From NCBI GenBank assembly GCA_934133195.1, contig CAKPAZ010000013.1:1-32742 (forward strand): a stretch of 32,742 nucleotides of DNA. The letters run 5' to 3'. Shown here piece by piece: positions 32,667-32,742 of this stretch. Each line of letters starts with the position of its first letter. The stretch's first letter is position 1. Origin of the DNA: an uncultured Bacilli bacterium. GTDB taxonomy: Bacteria > Bacillota_I > Bacilli_A > ML615J-28 > CAG-313. The translations under genes and the position numbers were made by a program. The notes beneath the pieces are model-generated. The model was not told where the DNA came from and did no database searches. It saw only the letters and a list, made by a program, of their open reading frames with translations.

Positions 32667-32742
32667 CCGAGTTTGCCACTTGGAAATGTAAAAAAATCAC
32701 TTATGTTAAATTTTCTTTCTCATAAAAACTAGGTTTTACTTA

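Overview
The window is very AT-rich DNA with strong Shine-Dalgarno sites and TTGnnn-N17-TAtAAT promoters. TGG encodes tryptophan throughout, and TGA is a real stop at 1969-1971, so the genetic code is the standard bacterial one. All clear genes lie on the + strand. This suggests an uncultured, AT-rich Bacillota/Mycoplasmatota-type bacterium (Acholeplasma, Izemoplasma, RF39 or Erysipelotrichia-like); the exact taxon cannot be fixed from the sequence alone. The surface proteins seen here are anchored by lipoboxes or transmembrane segments. None ends in an LPXTG sorting signal, which fits a thin or absent wall but does not prove it.

Layout. 1-1098: the 3' end of a coiled-coil protein built of 79-residue tandem repeats with a C-terminal membrane anchor. 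1243-4828: small transcription units with a membrane protein overlapping a GNAT acetyltransferase, then two lipoproteins and a two-TM protein. 4870-12679: a TetR-type repressor with an apparent self-operator, followed 22 bp later by a 2382-residue surface protein with InlB-type B-repeats and a GLUG-like C-terminus. 12755-14960: a broken Fic gene whose catalytic core has been deleted, a pRiA4b ORF-3-like protein and an HTH-plus-membrane regulator. 15082-19626: a MORN/BspA-LRR protein with a C-terminal membrane domain, a YwaF-family membrane protein and a CofE-like ligase. 19756-22410: an SF2 helicase with an unusual C-terminal transmembrane pair.

22570-30046 is the most interesting part. One strong promoter and one terminator bracket an SPFH protein with zinc ribbons at both ends, two TIR-domain proteins and an aldo/keto reductase. 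The TIR proteins share a virtually identical 933-bp N-terminal module (zinc ribbon, TPR, TIR) but have different helical-repeat and membrane C-termini. This looks like a membrane-based TIR effector system in which the effector module is being homogenised while the sensor halves diverge. Its function is inferred, not shown.

30072-32607 holds a lipoprotein that lifts an SGNH/GDSL hydrolase on a stalk of six InlB-type repeats, behind a long, potentially structured leader. No tRNA, rRNA, CRISPR array, insertion sequence or origin was recognised, and no stretch over 300 bp lacks a gene.
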